The position numbers and the translations under genes are program-made. From Megalonaias nervosa (Eukaryota > Mollusca > Bivalvia > Unionida > Unionidae), in contig JAECUM010011015.1 in NCBI GenBank assembly GCA_016617855.1, forward strand, positions 1 to 64,000: 64,000 bases of DNA, given 5' to 3'. Position 1 is the stretch's first letter; each line of letters begins with the position of its first letter. Under the pieces are notes generated by a model. The model had not been told where the DNA came from and did not search any database. It saw nothing but the letters and a program-made list of their open reading frames with translations. Positions 45,730 to 58,679 of the stretch are shown here, piece after piece.

Positions 45730-46200
45730 ATCCCAAATGTCATCACTTATAATTTGATAAAGTCCATCTGGAGTCACAAATGCCAAAATTTCCTTTGCCC
45801 TTTTGACAGTGAAATTTAACAGAATCCTTTCAAAATGTCAAATCTGGTGACACATTTTGCATTTCCAATATTATCAATGCATCCATTAATTCTTGGCAAT
45901 GGTCTGACTCTGTTTTGGTCACACTGTTCACCTATCTATAGTCTGTGCACATGTGGAAAATAACTGGTTTTGGCACACGAATACATGGTGAACTCCAGTC
46001 AATTTTACTCAGTTCTATGAAATCATTTTCCAGCAAATAATACTGAATTTCTTTTTTCAAACATTCCTGTTTGAGAGGGTTCATCCTGTATGGATGCTGT
46101 TTCACAGGTGTGGAATTTACATCATGGTAAATTTTATTATTATATGTAGGAACATCTGGAATCAAGTGTTCATATTCAAGTAATAATTGTTTTAGGTCAT
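45730..46200 (-). pseudogene. Ty3/gypsy reverse transcriptase, N-terminal fragment
   Basis: Minus strand. LLLEYEHLIPDVPTYNNK leads into STPVKQHPYRMNPLKQECLK and IDWSSPCIRVPKP, the start of a gypsy RT ('Q-x-P-Y-R-x-x-P', 'S-x-W-S-S-P-x-x-x-V-x-K'). After 45932 the frame breaks; further down RT motifs (NAKCVTRFDIL, EILAFVTPDGLYQ) are visible in other frames to about 45730. The YxDD catalytic box is not present. Confidence 0.8.
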
Positions 46201-46461
46201 TCTTTTCTTGTTAATGCAGATGTGAAAGTTTCATAATTTCTGTATTCCAAAAATTGGTTACACCAAAGTTGCTACAGTCCGATTGTATTCCATCGCTTAA
46301 ATCCTCAATGTGTGGGACAGGTACAACTAAACTGATCTGATTGCATGATTAACCTGGCTATCTCTATCAACATACCAGTATTCCTTTAATATATTTACAA
46401 CCAGGAGAACTAATATTGTAATTTAACTCATTTATTTCTAACTTTGTAAGAAGCATAATAC

Positions 46462-46710
46462 CTAATCTGAAGGAATTTTGAAGAATGAGCAAGAGAGACT
46501 GAAGCCTATTTCATGTAACAGATGAGCCTTAGGTATCTTCTGATTGGGTTTTCCTACAATTTGACAAGTGTGATAAGATCTACAGTATTTACAAACATCA
46601 CTTTTAATTTCTGGCCAATAGAAGTGATTCAAGATCTTGTGAAAAGTCTTATTAATCTCTAAATGACCAGCAACAGTCATTAAAGCGAAATTAAGAAAAT
46701 TCCAATACAC
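46462..46710 (-). pseudogene. Retrotransposon integrase H2C2 zinc-binding fragment
   Basis: Minus strand: AGHLEINKTFHKILNHFYWP, then DVCKYCRSYHTCQIVGKPNQ, the His-His-Cys-Cys zinc-binding N-terminus of a gypsy integrase (H-x3-H with helix, then C-x2-C as CRSYHTC). The catalytic core that should follow is reduced to a few traces before the RT segment begins near 46200. On the minus strand it lies upstream of the RT. Confidence 0.78.
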
Positions 46711-47654
46711 AAGGTGAATTTAAATTTCAAAGACAAAGTTTTCTGAAATATTTTTTAGAGAAATTAGTATCCCAGATGTGAGCCAAATTGTCTATTACAA
46801 CTCTATGGTCTTAAAACAAAGTAATAGAAAAGAGTGAGAAGTAACAAGCTTTGTCAAACTCAACAAATTATTTATTTGCCTAGAATACAAAGTGAAAATG
46901 TAAAAAAGGGAACTTACAGTATTTCAAATTAAATCCCAAATAATCTCAGAATTACAGTCAAAAGTTCTAATGATTAAAGTTCTCAATAAACTTTAGTGGA
47001 AATCCAAATTAAATCCAAAGCTGGAAGTGCTGATGTGCTTGTAGTGGCACGTGTAGTGGTGATGTGCCAACAGTCTTTTGTTAGATCACAATAATACAAT
47101 CCAAGAATATATCCTTATTTGAAATTTCAAAATAAATTCAACTCTATATTTCCAAGAATGTTATTTTTAAGAGTACTTTGTATTTCCAATGAATAAATAA
47201 TGTGAATAAATAGAATTCCAGTGCAAATGAATTATTGGACACAACAATAATACAACTGATTCTACTAAGATCTTAAAGCTCCTCAACTTGACCTCTGGTC
47301 ACAATTAACATTTTCTAATAAAAACTATTTCCTAATAGAAAATAACTTTCCAGAGGGTTACTAATGTTTACAATTAGTTATAATCACAATATAGAATGTG
47401 GTAAATACAATGTCCTTGACTCAGTCAAAAATAACAATCCTAATAGTTAAACCATACTCATACAGAAACTTTAGGTATGTATTAGTTGTTTACAGAATAT
47501 TAAAAAAAGTAAATGATTCAGGTCAAGCAGAAAATGAACCTATTTTGGACATGGTCAAGTCCAACAGACAGTGTTTCATTATCAACAGCATATAATAACA
47601 ATTTGTAAAATATGTAAAAAGCTAACTAACAATGTAAATTAAATCTACATAACA

Positions 47655-48570
47655 ACTGCCATGTATCCTCATTCTCTCTAGTGAAGGTACATAATAAAAA
47701 ACTACTTTCTTATCTTGCTTGCTCTTCTGTAACTGAATCTACATTATTTCCATAAAAACATCAAGCTCATATAAATGTGGTAAATTTAATTAAGAAACTA
47801 AAGCCTGAAAGAAAAGATTGACCACATGCACAGAGTTTTCCAAACTATACACATTTTGTCTTAGTTGTGAATGCATAGACCGATAATCTTACACTTCCAA
47901 TTTTTAAATAATTCATATTACATTTCCAAGCTTTCTAAACTTACTATTTCTTCTGAATCCCTAAGTCTACTGCATCTACTACATGTTAAAATGAATCAGG
48001 TTCACTTCATCCACAGTTCCATTACCACCCCTAGTCTTTGTGCCCCCAAACTATTATGTCCTGGATTTTTATTTAAAATCAATAATAAAATATTGTAAAT
48101 GCAATGAAAGAATTCACAATTTCATTAATTTTAGCATAAAAGCAGACCTGGCAGTAGGGCCAACTAAGATGGTTTTTCATCTATCATGCATCATCCACCA
48201 ACATTTTAATCTTCTTCTCCAAAACTGCTAAACTGAATGCAAATTTCACAGATAGTATGCAAGTGTGAGATTTCCTCAAGTCTGTACAAATTATGCCAAT
48301 CTTCAATCAAATATGGCCAATGAACTTCTAACTGAAAACTGTCAAACACAATTTGACTGAACTAGCCTAAAAGCATCCTGACATCACATCCTTGAAACTT
48401 TATAAAAGTACTGCCAATCTCCCACGAAACATGACTGCAGTAACTAATAACAGAAAACATCTTTAAAAATGCCAAAGAGAATTTAGCAAACGTTTATAGA
48501 ATCCATCTTGTTACAGAAGTCTTTCAATTTTGTACAAATTATGAACATCCATCATCAAGTATGGCCAGCA
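47655..48570. other. Intron sequence, no gene seen
   Basis: AT-rich unique sequence. From about 48240 on, loose repeats of phrases such as CAAATTTGA-type and CATCCTG...CTTTA begin that continue around the tandem arrays to 51.1 kb. Confidence 0.45.
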
Positions 48571-48574
48571 GTAC

Positions 48575-49060
48575 TAAAAATAGAAAAACCTTTAAAGAAC
48601 TTAAAATAGAAAAACCTTTAAAGAACTAAAACAAGAAAAACCTTTAAAGAACACAAGAAAAATCTTTAAAGAACTAAAACAAGAAAAACTTTTAAAGAAC
48701 TAAAACAAAAAAAAATTTTAATGAACTAAAACAAGAAAAACCTTTAAAGAACTAAAACAAGAAAAACCTTTCAAGAACAAAAACAAGAAAAACCTTTAAA
48801 GAACTAAAACAAGAAATACCTTTCAATAACAAAAACAAGAAAAACCCTTAAATAACAAAAACAAGAAAAACCTTTAAACAACTAAAACAAGAAAAACCTT
48901 TAAAGAACTAAAAATAGAAAAACCTTTAAAGAACTAAAAATGGAAAAACCTTTAAAGAACTAAAACAAGAAAACCTTTAAACAACTAAAACAAGAAAAAA
49001 CTTTAATAAACTAATACAATAATAACCTTTAAAGAACTAAAAATAGATAAATCTTTAAAC
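48575..49060. repeat. Minisatellite, about 24-base unit, about 19 copies
   Basis: Unit ACTAAAACAAGAAAAACCTT plus TAAAGA, with drop-outs and single-base changes. No coding role. Confidence 0.9.
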
Positions 49061-51180
49061 AATTTTTTCTCAATAACTGCCCAAAAGAACTTTTATGGTT
49101 TTGACAGAATGTATCCTGTTTTAGGAAATGTTTGCATTTGTACAAATGACGCTGATCCACCATTGTGTCTCAAAATTGCTAAACCTTTGTTCAAATACTT
49201 CTTAAAATTGCTTAATAGAATCTGAACAAATTTGATAGAAAACTTCCTGGCATAAGAGCCTTTGAAGTCTGTACAAATGATATTGATTTGCCAACAAATT
49301 TGGCAGCCATTATTAAATCCTGCAAAAATGAGATACAATTTTTCAAAAAGCATTTATCAAATTTGACAAAATCTGACTGAAAGCATCCAGACATGGTGGG
49401 TTTTCGTATTTATACAAAACTATATGTATCTACAATCAAATATTGCCACCCTAACTAACAAATGAAATGCCTTTAAAACCTTCTGATGAACAACCACTTA
49501 AAAGGATTTTACAAAATTTGATACAAAGTGTCCTGCCATAGAAGACCTTCAGATCTGTACAAATGACTCTTATCCACCATCAAATATGTCCACCAGGACT
49601 AAAACTGGAGAAACCCTTAAACGACTTCTTCTCAAAAACTGTCCAACAGAATTCAACTAAACTGGATGAAAGCAATAACAGCTAGTCAGTTTAGTACAAC
49701 TGATGAAAATCCACCAATAAATATGACTGCTGTTATTAAAAATAGAAAAACCTGTATATCTTTTCTCAGAAACTGATGAGCAGAATTTGACCATGTCTGA
49801 CAGAAGAGTCCAGGACATCTCTCCCCTGGACATTTCCCCCCCCCCAGACTTTTCCCCCCTGGACATTTCCCCCTTGGACTCCTCCCCCCATCAAATAGAA
49901 TTTCCCCCCCCAGTCATTCCCCCCCCCATTATCAAAATAAAAAAAATAAATTTCTGAACTTCTGGTTGACGGAGATGTACTTTGTGAAGCTAGCCCTAAA
50001 AAAAGGGAGGAGGGGCAATTAATTCCTAAATGCATGAAATCGACGGTCGCATTATACGTCACTTATCTTTTATCTTACATTGCAAAGTACGATCATAGGC
50101 TTTTAGTATTAAAATGTCATTAACTAAAGTTCCTTACAAAACTATTATTTGGAAAATAATATAGATAATATAGATTTGCTTTAATACCTGATGTTTCTAT
50201 TAAAAAATGAGAGAGAGAGAGAGAGAGACTATAGACGTCAGGAAAGTATATATTTTACATTTGATAATGCTGTATTGCTTGTTGTCAATAAAGTAATAAC
50301 TATCCGATCTTTTTCAATTTTCACCGCCTATTACATTAATGATACAATGAATAAATAAAGCAAGTATATATCAAAGCTAAATGTTACTATATATAAATAA
50401 AGTAGTATAAAGATAATGGGGGGGGGAAATGACTGGGGGGGGAATCCTATTTGATGGAGGGGGGGAAGTCCAGGAGGGAAATGTTCGGGGGGGGGGAAAA
50501 GTCCAGGTGGGAAATGTCCGGGGAGGGGAGATGTCCTGATGCCCTGGCAGAAAGCATTCTGCCTGGAAGGTTCAAATACGGCACCACTGCTGAAAATATA
50601 CAATCATTTAAATGACTTATTCTCAAAACCCACCCAACATTACTTGACCTAATTTAACAGAAAGCTGCTTGGCATGATGGACTCTTTTAAGCCTGTACAA
50701 ATGATGATGGTCCACCAGTCAATATAGCTGCTGTTACCAAAAATATAGAAACCTGTAGTAACTTCTTTTAAAAATCACTGAAAAGAATTTGACAAAATTT
50801 ATCAGAAACCATCTTAGCAAATTTAAATAAATAATTCCAATCTTTCATCAGATATGACTGCCATTACCATAACTAGAACAACATACAAAACGTTATCTTA
50901 AAAAACAAAACACAAAATTTTACCAACATTAACAGAAAGCATCCTGGTACTGAGGCCTTTCAATACAGTGCAAATGATACAGATGTGCCATTAAATATGG
51001 ATGAAAATATCAAAAAGAGAAAAAACTTTAATAATTTGTTCTCATGGAATATATAATAAACAACACTGAAAGAAATTTCTACAAAATATATCCTGATATC
51101 AAAGATTTCTTGGTCAATTCTCTTGCATTTGACTACTTGGCAGAAATCAGCCACACATGCAATCTCCAGCTAATTCCTCT
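49061..51180. repeat. Large loose tandem repeat, unit about 150-180 bases, with inserted fold-back element
   Basis: Phrases like 'AAACCTTTAAA...ACTTCTTCTCAAAAACTG', 'CAAAATTTGA', 'AGAAAGCATCCTG', 'GTACAAATGA' and 'ATCCACCATCAAATATG' recur in this order about every 150-180 bases from 48240 to 51120, strongly diverged. The 24-base array at 48.6-49.0 kb is an expansion within one unit. The fold-back element at 49811-50539 interrupts the series. Confidence 0.6.
49811..50539. mobile_element. Fold-back element with poly-C/poly-G rich inverted arms
   Basis: The left arm (49811-49935: CAGGACATCTCTCCCCTGGA, then blocks of C with CTGGACATTT, then CATCAAATAG, CAGTCATTCC) matches inverted the right arm (50415-50539: GAAATGACTGGGG, CCTATTTGATGG, AAGTCCAGG, GGAGATGTCCTG). 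Arms of about 125 bases flank a 480-base middle with no frame, including an (AG)n run at 50210-50227. Likely a non-autonomous DNA element. Confidence 0.8.
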
Positions 51181-51189
51181 CACATTTGA

Positions 51190-51770
51190 TGATTAGGCAG
51201 AAGTCAACCACATACGCAAACTGAGACCAATTTCCCTTGCATTTGATGATTAGGCAGAAGTTACCATATACACAATCTCAGGCCAATTTCCCTTGCATTT
51301 GATGATTAGGCAGAAGTTACCATATACACAATCTCAGGCCAATTTCCCTTGCATTTGATGATTAGGCAGAAGTTACCATATACACAATCTCAGGCCAATT
51401 TCCCTTGCATTTGATGATTAGGCAGAAGTTACCATATACACAATCTCAGGCCAATTTCCCTTGCATTTGATGATTAGGCAGAAGTTACCATATACACAAT
51501 CTCAGGCCAATTTCCCTTGCATTTGATGATTAGGCAGAAGTTACCATATACACAATCTCAGGCCAATTTCCCTTGCATTTGATGATTAGGCAGAAGTTAC
51601 CATATACACAATCTCAGGCCAATTTCCCTTGCATTTGATGATTAGGCAGAAGTTACCATATACACAATCTCAGGCCAATTTCCCTTGCATTTGATGATTT
51701 GGCAGCAGTTACCTACATACACAATCTCAGGCCAATTTCTCTTGCATGTGACAATTAGGCAGAAGTCAGC
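51190..51770. repeat. Minisatellite, 56-base unit, about ten copies, eight nearly identical
   Basis: Unit GATGATTAGGCAGAAGTTAC, CATATACACAATCTCAGGCC, AATTTCCCTTGCATTT. Central copies are identical, the outer copies diverged (for example GATGATTTGGCAGCAGTTAC at the right edge), the usual pattern of recent central expansion. Confidence 0.95.
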
Positions 51771-51799
51771 CACCTAACCAATCTCAGGCTCACAGAGGA

Positions 51800-52480
51800 C
51801 TCTTGTTCATGTTTTTATCAGTTCATGTTAGCTCCTCCGGCCAAAGGCCATGCTAACTTCATGATATGGCCATGTATCTGTCATCCATTTGTCTATCGAC
51901 AGTTGTTTGTTAACACTCTAGAGGCTCCATTCTGAGCAGATTTTAATCAGACCTGGTATGAAAGCTTGTATCATCATGATTTTTAAAAACTTTGATTATG
52001 AGTGACATCCAATCACATTAAACTGATGATCTTGCATTTGACTGGCTATGCTTGTGAATACTCTTGAGGCCATACTTCTGATCCGATTTTGATCACAAAC
52101 TCAAGATGTATTGCTTCATCAAGATCTCAGATAATTCATATTATTAGCAGTATCCATTTGTATGAATAAGGTGATCTTGAAACTGATTGGGTGAACACTG
52201 TAGGTGCCATATTATCAAACAGATTTTGATCAGATCTGGTATATTACTTTGTATTGTCCATCTCTCTGGAAATATTACTTTATATCATCAAGCTCTCTGG
52301 AAGTCTGACTGTGCAAAACCCACAAGCATAGAAATGAGGTGATCTTTCATCTGACTGGCTGAGCCTGTTACCACTCTAAATGCCTTATTTCCAATCATAT
52401 TTTGATCTGACATGGCATATTAAAACTTATATCATCAAGATCTTAGGTGAGTTAGATTACTGTTGATAGCATTTGTTAAT
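51800..52480. repeat. Dispersed repeat beginning with a TTAGCTC...GCTAAC hairpin
   Basis: GTTAGCTCCTCCGGCCAAAG, GCCATGCTAAC (51828-51858) is an imperfect palindrome, followed by CATCCATTTGTCTATCGACA and AACACTCTAGAGG, then three diverged internal repeats with GATTTTGATCAGA-CTGGTAT. I recall similar starts as a widespread molluscan repeat; class unknown. Confidence 0.45.
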
Positions 52481-54600
52481 ATAAAATAGCAATATAACAG
52501 GTAAAACTTTAAGTGGATAGCTTAATAATAACAATAATAATAAGAAGAAGATGAAAAAGAAGAATACTAATTTTTTGGTAAACATCACTTTAGTTTTAAA
52601 TCATGTGGATGAAGAGGTTTTTCCACTCTGCACCATCATCAAGGAAGGCCCCTCTGCTATCTAGTGATCTACTACACAGTTTTATATATTATGCCTATAC
52701 TGACCAGTTCAGGAAACATGTATGTATGCTAAGAATCCAACAAAATAGTTCCACACACTTAACAGCACCACTTTCTTGTGATCATTTACTAAAAATGTCC
52801 TATTTATATACATTCAGATTGCAAGATTCTTCATACAAATTTACTTTTGTATTGAGGTTTTTACATTTCTATCCTTGCTGTAGCATTTCAAATATTTAAA
52901 GTAGGAAGTACAGAAAGCATGAACAATGAAACCTGCATTTTCCCCCTGAAAATCAGGCGAGGAAAACATGTTCCATAACCATGCAGAAACCAGGAGCATG
53001 TGATGTCACAGGAGGGAACCCACTTTACAATATCTTCCATGGTAGAGTATTTAAGAATGCATTATATATTTCACCAGGGTTAAGACCACATTTATTTCAC
53101 CTGGGTTAAGACAACATTTATCTAACAGAATAACATTATCTTGGTATATTCTAGCATCAATCGTAAACACAGCCATATTTACAAACACAATTTCACATGC
53201 ATCATTGCATTAGAATTAAATAAATAGGGAAACAACAAAACAAAACAGAACATTCTATTCATAATCATGTCAGAAACATTACAATGGACATGATTAAAAT
53301 ATCTGATGAGTAAAAACTACCACTCCCAACGTGATGTACTTATTTTACAATATAGTTACCATGTCACTTTTACACAATATTATGTAATACTGAGAGCATA
53401 ATTCAAGGCAACAATTTTAACAAATAAGCAAAATATTGTAATAAACTGCACAGTTCATATGTTGTCACAAACATGAAACATGGAAGTACATGCAAGTGGT
53501 GTACTGTAAGAATGTTATCCAAAGTCCCCTCTGATGCAACTGTGTCAAGTGACTGGGACACTCATCCATGTTCAACAAGTCATTTGATTACATAAAGCTA
53601 CTATTTCACATTTACAATGGATTTGAGGTCAAGTAGATAAGGGAGGGATTTACAAATACATCCAGGACTCTCGAGGACCTGAACTTATGGGTAAAATATC
53701 CTTGAAATTCTTAAAAAACACACAATTTCTCCCACTAACGTCTCCCTGTGATGCACCTCATTTTCCCCAGTATGCGCTCCATTTTCCTATTATGGTCAGC
53801 TATAGCCAATCTGCAGAATAGCTGAAGGTAAGACTTGCATGAACTGGCATAAAGCCAGCATGACTAATTTAAATTAACATCCAATTCTTATCAATGTAAT
53901 TATCATGTTAAAAAGACCACCCCTTTGAAGCCTGCCTTAATGTACTTCAAAGAAACCATGTTGGTGTAGTAAGAATGCAAGCAACTGTGATTGACTAGCC
54001 AATAAACTATGCCCTATTTTGTTGTAATGGTGTTTAAATTAAATTGGTGATGATGAAACAATAAACTCATGAGTAGTCAAAGCTTTCACAAAGTCTGATT
54101 CAAACAATATTATCAAATCAACAATATGCCATAATAATAACTTATTTATATATGTGTGGTTTCTATATTGCACTGGAGAATCAGAAGAAATTTTAAAAGA
54201 GTGCAGAAAAGTATGCTGGCTCATAAGAATGAGTCTGCAAAAAATGTTTTCATTTTTCAGGAAAAGGACTCGTGATGAGATGACACAAATGCCAACAAAA
54301 GGAAAACAAATAGTCAAAAATTCTATTTGTTTGATGATATTTGAGTATCAGTACCTAAAACTTGTGCGAATTCATCTAAACAACAGTTAAAAGCTACATG
54401 AATTTATGCACTGTACATGTGCTGTGATCTTTTCTATAGAGACCAGGTTATATCCCACCTTTATTCCTTATGGCCCACTCTGAAGGTATTTAATACTGTT
54501 TAGTAATTAACATTTACTTTGAATTAGGTCTTTTGCATGCATGCTACTTTGTAGATATTGTCATTCCTTCTTCATTTCATTTAATGCTGGTAAACAAAAT
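52481..54600. other. Intron sequence, no gene seen
   Basis: AT-rich, with (AAT/AAG)n at 52520-52560 and a short duplication GGGTTAAGAC-ACATTTAT at 53075-53120. No credible frame on either strand. Confidence 0.5.
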
Positions 54601-54604
54601 TCAT

Positions 54605-54935
54605 ATATATGGTACAGTGTACTGCCAGGTGTTTATTCATGTAAGTTTTATATGTACTGTACAGTGTAATGCCAGGTGTTTATTTATGTAAGTGTTATAT
54701 ACTGGTACAATGTAATGCCAGGTGTTTATTCATGTACATTTTACATGTATTGTACAGTGTAATGCCAGGTGTTTATTCATGTCAGTTTTATATATATGGT
54801 ACAGTGCAATGCCATTTGTTTATTCATGTCAGTTTTATATATATGGTACAGTGTAATGCCTGGAGTTTATTCATGTAAGTTTTATATATATGGTACAGTG
54901 TAATGCCAGCTGTTTATTCATGTAAGTTTTATGGT
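54605..54935. repeat. Minisatellite, about 47-58 base unit, seven copies
   Basis: Unit GGTACAGTGTAATGCCAGGT, GTTTATTCATGTAAGTTTTA, TATATAT, with copies where GGTACAG is replaced by CTGTACAG. Frames through it are artefacts. Confidence 0.9.
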
Positions 54936-55839
54936 GGGAATCAAGATGCTGTTTTACATGCAGAGAAAACTACACATCATTCTAAGTGGTCATTCTTAGG
55001 ATTGAAACCAAATGTGGATTATTTTATTCTTGTGGTTTATTTTGTGTGTTTTCTGTATTGTTACTGGGGCAACATAATTTTTTTAAAAATTTACATGTAC
55101 ATATAAAATATTTAAAGTTAACATTCTATTTACTGAAAAATATTTTCTTTTTAGGGTGATATAATAAATGGTTGTGAATTCAATCCTGATATGTATTAAG
55201 ATAATGAACATGTGCTTTTCCGTTTTCCTTTCTATCCTTCTGAAGCAGAGGACTCCTGAGTTCATGCCAGTAACTCTTAGAAATAGGTTGGTGACTCCTG
55301 AGTCTGAGTTCCAGGAGTAATGAATCCAGGACTCCTCATCCTGAAACTCTATTGAGACTCCTGTACATATACATTAGAGACAAACTAATAAATGAAAGTA
55401 ATCCTTTAACACTAGTTTTTGCAATACATACAATCCCACCTGCTCATTGGAGTACTTCTGTTGCCAAACTCTTATATTTCAGAGGTTCAAGAAAGCAGTC
55501 CACAGTCTCAAGATGACAAAATGGAAGTGTTTGTTTTGAAAAACAAAGCAACTTTTGAAGTTTGGAGGTATTTAAAAAATGAAACACTGACGACCTGAAG
55601 GAATTTACTAATTCTGTAATGTTGCCCATAGGGCAAAGCAATTAAATCAAACTACTGCTGCATGTTTCTCATGCACACCAATCAACGTATCTAAGTATCA
55701 GTATTTCTTGACAAATTGAATTATGTGTAAGAAACATTTTACTCAAGTTGTGCATTGACTGAGCAGTAAAAAGGACATTTTATGTACCTCTGCTCCCTCC
55801 CACTGTGTGGTCAGTGATGTAGTATGTTGTGCCCCCATG

Positions 55840-56938
55840 CATGTCATAGACTAATGAAGACAAGAACTATGGTGGTGCAGTGATTAGCATGCCAGACAAA
55901 TGAAGACAAGGACTACAGTGGTGCAATGGTTAGCATGCAAGACTAATGGATGCAGTGGTTAACATGCAAGACTAATGAGGACAAGGACTACAGTGGCAAA
56001 GTGGTTAGCATGCAAGACTAATGGATGCAGTGGTTACCATGCCAGATCAATGAAGGCAAGAAATATAGTGGCACAGTGGTTAGAATGCCAGACTAATGAA
56101 GACAAAACTATGGTGATGCAGTGATTAGCATGCCAGACTAATGAAGACAAGGACTACAGTGGTGCAGTGGTTAGCATGCAAGACTAATGGATGCAGTGGT
56201 TAGCATGCCAGACAAATGAAGACAAGGACTACAGTGGTGCAGTGGTTAGCATGCAAGACTAATGGATGCAGTGGTTAGCATGCAAGACTAATGAAGGCAA
56301 GAACTATAGTGGTGCAGTGGCTAGAATGCAATACTAATGGATGCAGTGGTTACCATGCCAGATCAATGAAGGCAAGAAATATAGTGGTACAGTGGCTAGA
56401 ATGCCAGACTAATGAAGACAAAACTATGGTGATGCAGTGATTAGCATGCCAGACTAATGAAGACAAGGACTACAGTGGTGCAGTGGTTAGCATGCAAGAC
56501 TAATGGATGCAGTGGTTAGCATGCCAGACAAATGAAGACAAGGACTACAGTGGTGCAGTGGTTAGCATGCAAGACTAATGGATGCAGTGGTTAGCATGCA
56601 AGACTAATGAAGGCAAGAACTATAGTGGTGCAGTGATTAGCATGCCAGACTAATGAAGATAAGAACTATGGTGGTGCAGTGATTAGCATGCCAGACTAAT
56701 GAAGGCAAGAACTATGGTGGTGCAGTGGTTAGCATGCAAGATGAATGGATGCAGTGGTTAGCATGCAAGACTAATGGATGCAGTAGTTAGCATGCAAGAC
56801 TAATGGATGCAGTGGTTAGCATGCCAGACTAATGAAGACAAGAACTATGGTGGTGCAGTGGTTAGCATGCAAGATTAATGGATGCAGTGGTTAGCATGCA
56901 AGACTAATGGATGCAGTAGTTAGCATGCAAGACTAATG
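55840..56938. repeat. Satellite made of tRNA A-box-like units, left part
   Basis: Two unit types alternate: 29 bases (GCAGTGGTTAGCATGCAAGA, CTAATGGAT) and about 46 bases (GCAGTGGTTAGCATGCCAGA, CTAATGAAGACAAGAACTAT, GGTGGT). Both contain GTGGTGCAGTGGTTAGCATG, which looks like the A-box part of a tRNA-derived SINE head (TRGYNNARNGG type). Higher-order blocks of about 300 bases are also duplicated. The array continues at 58680 after an inserted element. Confidence 0.9.
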
Positions 56939-56944
56939 GATGCA

Positions 56945-58516
56945 CAGGGGTCACGCTACCAGGCGAAATGGGCGAAAAAGTCGCCTGAGAAGCGTAAACT
57001 TCACCTTCTTCTGTTAGGAAAGCGAAAACGACTTCGCCCTCTGATTTTCCGATGTAAAATGACTGTAGATTATGACTTTGAAATGCCCCCTCGCTGTAGC
57101 CAAGTTATGGCACTGTTGTAACCCAAGGCCAAATGTATTTACGTGATGTTGATACCAATCAGCTTACGGCGACAAAGAAATTCTTGCACATTTACATGCA
57201 AGTTTTAATAGCTAACTGACCATTAACCCTTTTCCGGAGCAAGATATCACTGCTTGATTTCATGAAGTTGGGCACACTGTGCTATGACGAAAATATACCA
57301 AATTCTGTTTTGAAATTTAAACATCAATATGCAAATAGTAATTTGCTTTTAAAAATATGATCGGTGAAGGGCGTTTTCTAATTTATTTCATTTTTTAATA
57401 AATGGAGATTTTAGCGGCCATATATGTGTATTTTCTGCATAAAATCAGTTTAAAACCGTAAATGAACTTGTAATGGCGGACATCGCTGCGTATATGATAT
57501 ACCACTTCATTAAACTGTCTGTATTGGTAAATAATTGGGCAAATAGGTTCAGGAAAATATATAATATAATGAAAACAAAGTTTAAATATTATGTGATAGG
57601 AGATTTAGCCTAAATAGTTAATAATGTAGGACAGAAATATGTGACAATCTCAGTTGTGGAATTCGAAACAATGCTGCAAAGGTCAAGGTTGTTTTCTGAT
57701 TACCGTAATTAATTTTTGTGAAAATACGAAAAATATATATAGTAATGAAACAAATACTATTTAACCAATGCATATTGTTATTACCAGTAGGTAGGCAAAT
57801 AATACAATCATAAATATGCAGTCCTATTAATGAATTGTTGTAATGAAGCAAGAAAGTGAGTAGTTACATTAAGAAAAGCCCTCCTTCTAAAAATAAATGC
57901 ACTCACACTGTACAATACGAATTCCTGAATTTTCGGTTTGGGAAAAAAAGGGTTTAGTTATATATCGACTTTAGTGCTTCAGTGTGTTGTCTATGAATAG
58001 TTACAGTAATGTTTTATTGGGAACAATGAAATCAGGACGAAGAGTATGGTTTGAAGTCACTTGTGCATTTTTTCCTATGTACATGTATTAGGGGCTGTTT
58101 CAAAGAATGCGAAATAATCTTTTTGACTGCAATTTTACACAAAACTTGTAGAAAATAAAATAATTAAGTGGTAGTTTATCAAGCATTTTTACCAACTCGC
58201 AGTTACAAGACTCTAATCTTGTTACTGCTATCAGTTAAAATTAATTACAATGTATAGCTTCTGATGTGCTTTTTAAGTCATATGGCCAAAACACACTGCA
58301 TTTACTTCAGTTCAAACACACATATACTACAAGTATGAATAGAATGGGTATGAATATAAAATTTTTATAAGCGTACAAAATATGTTGATACTAACATATA
58401 ACACATATTTTTCAACTTGAAAATAAGGCATTGCTTAAACCTGTTAAAAGTATACTGAGAAATAGAGCACATCATTAAAATAAGATAATGCAGCTATCTA
58501 TCTATCTATCTATCTA

Positions 58517-58571
<55 letters not shown>

Positions 58572-58679
58572 TGTTTCTTGCTTTGGTCTCACTTCTCCCT
58601 GTTTAGCTCCCACTTCTCCCTGTTCTGACCAAAAGGAGAAGTCACTTCTCCCTAAAATTTAAGTCTAGCTTGACCCCTG
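56945..58679. mobile_element. hAT-like non-autonomous element inside the satellite
   Basis: Ends CAGGGGTCACGCTACCAGGC and (inverted) CAGGGGTCAAGCTAGAC match at about 14 of 16 bases; CAGGGG ends are typical of hAT transposons. GATGCA is found directly before (56939-56944) and after (58680-58685), but because the host site is itself a repeat, the true duplication length (hAT normally gives 8) is uncertain. Near the right end is a (TATC)n/(TA)n run (58495-58570) and four AGGGAGAAGTG-type motifs. No transposase frame. Confidence 0.75.

Larger units (their letters stand above)
44869..47654 (-). mobile_element. LTR retrotransposon remnant (Ty3/gypsy, Gmr1-like order), minus strand
   Basis: Two LTRs in the same orientation (44869-45659 and 46793-47654) share CTCTATGGTCTTAAAACA, TAACAAGCTTTGT, GAATATATCCTTATTTGAAA and a TG...CA type border. 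On the minus strand the 5' LTR is 46793-47654; just inside it, TTTGGCTCACATCTGGGA resembles a primer-binding site of the TTTGGCGCC type. The 1.1 kb interior has an integrase zinc-binding piece followed by a reverse transcriptase piece. Most of gag, protease, integrase core and RNase H are missing. Confidence 0.8.

Noticed and set aside
48575..49060. CRISPR-like array
   Set aside because: Direct tandem units without unique spacers, eukaryotic context.
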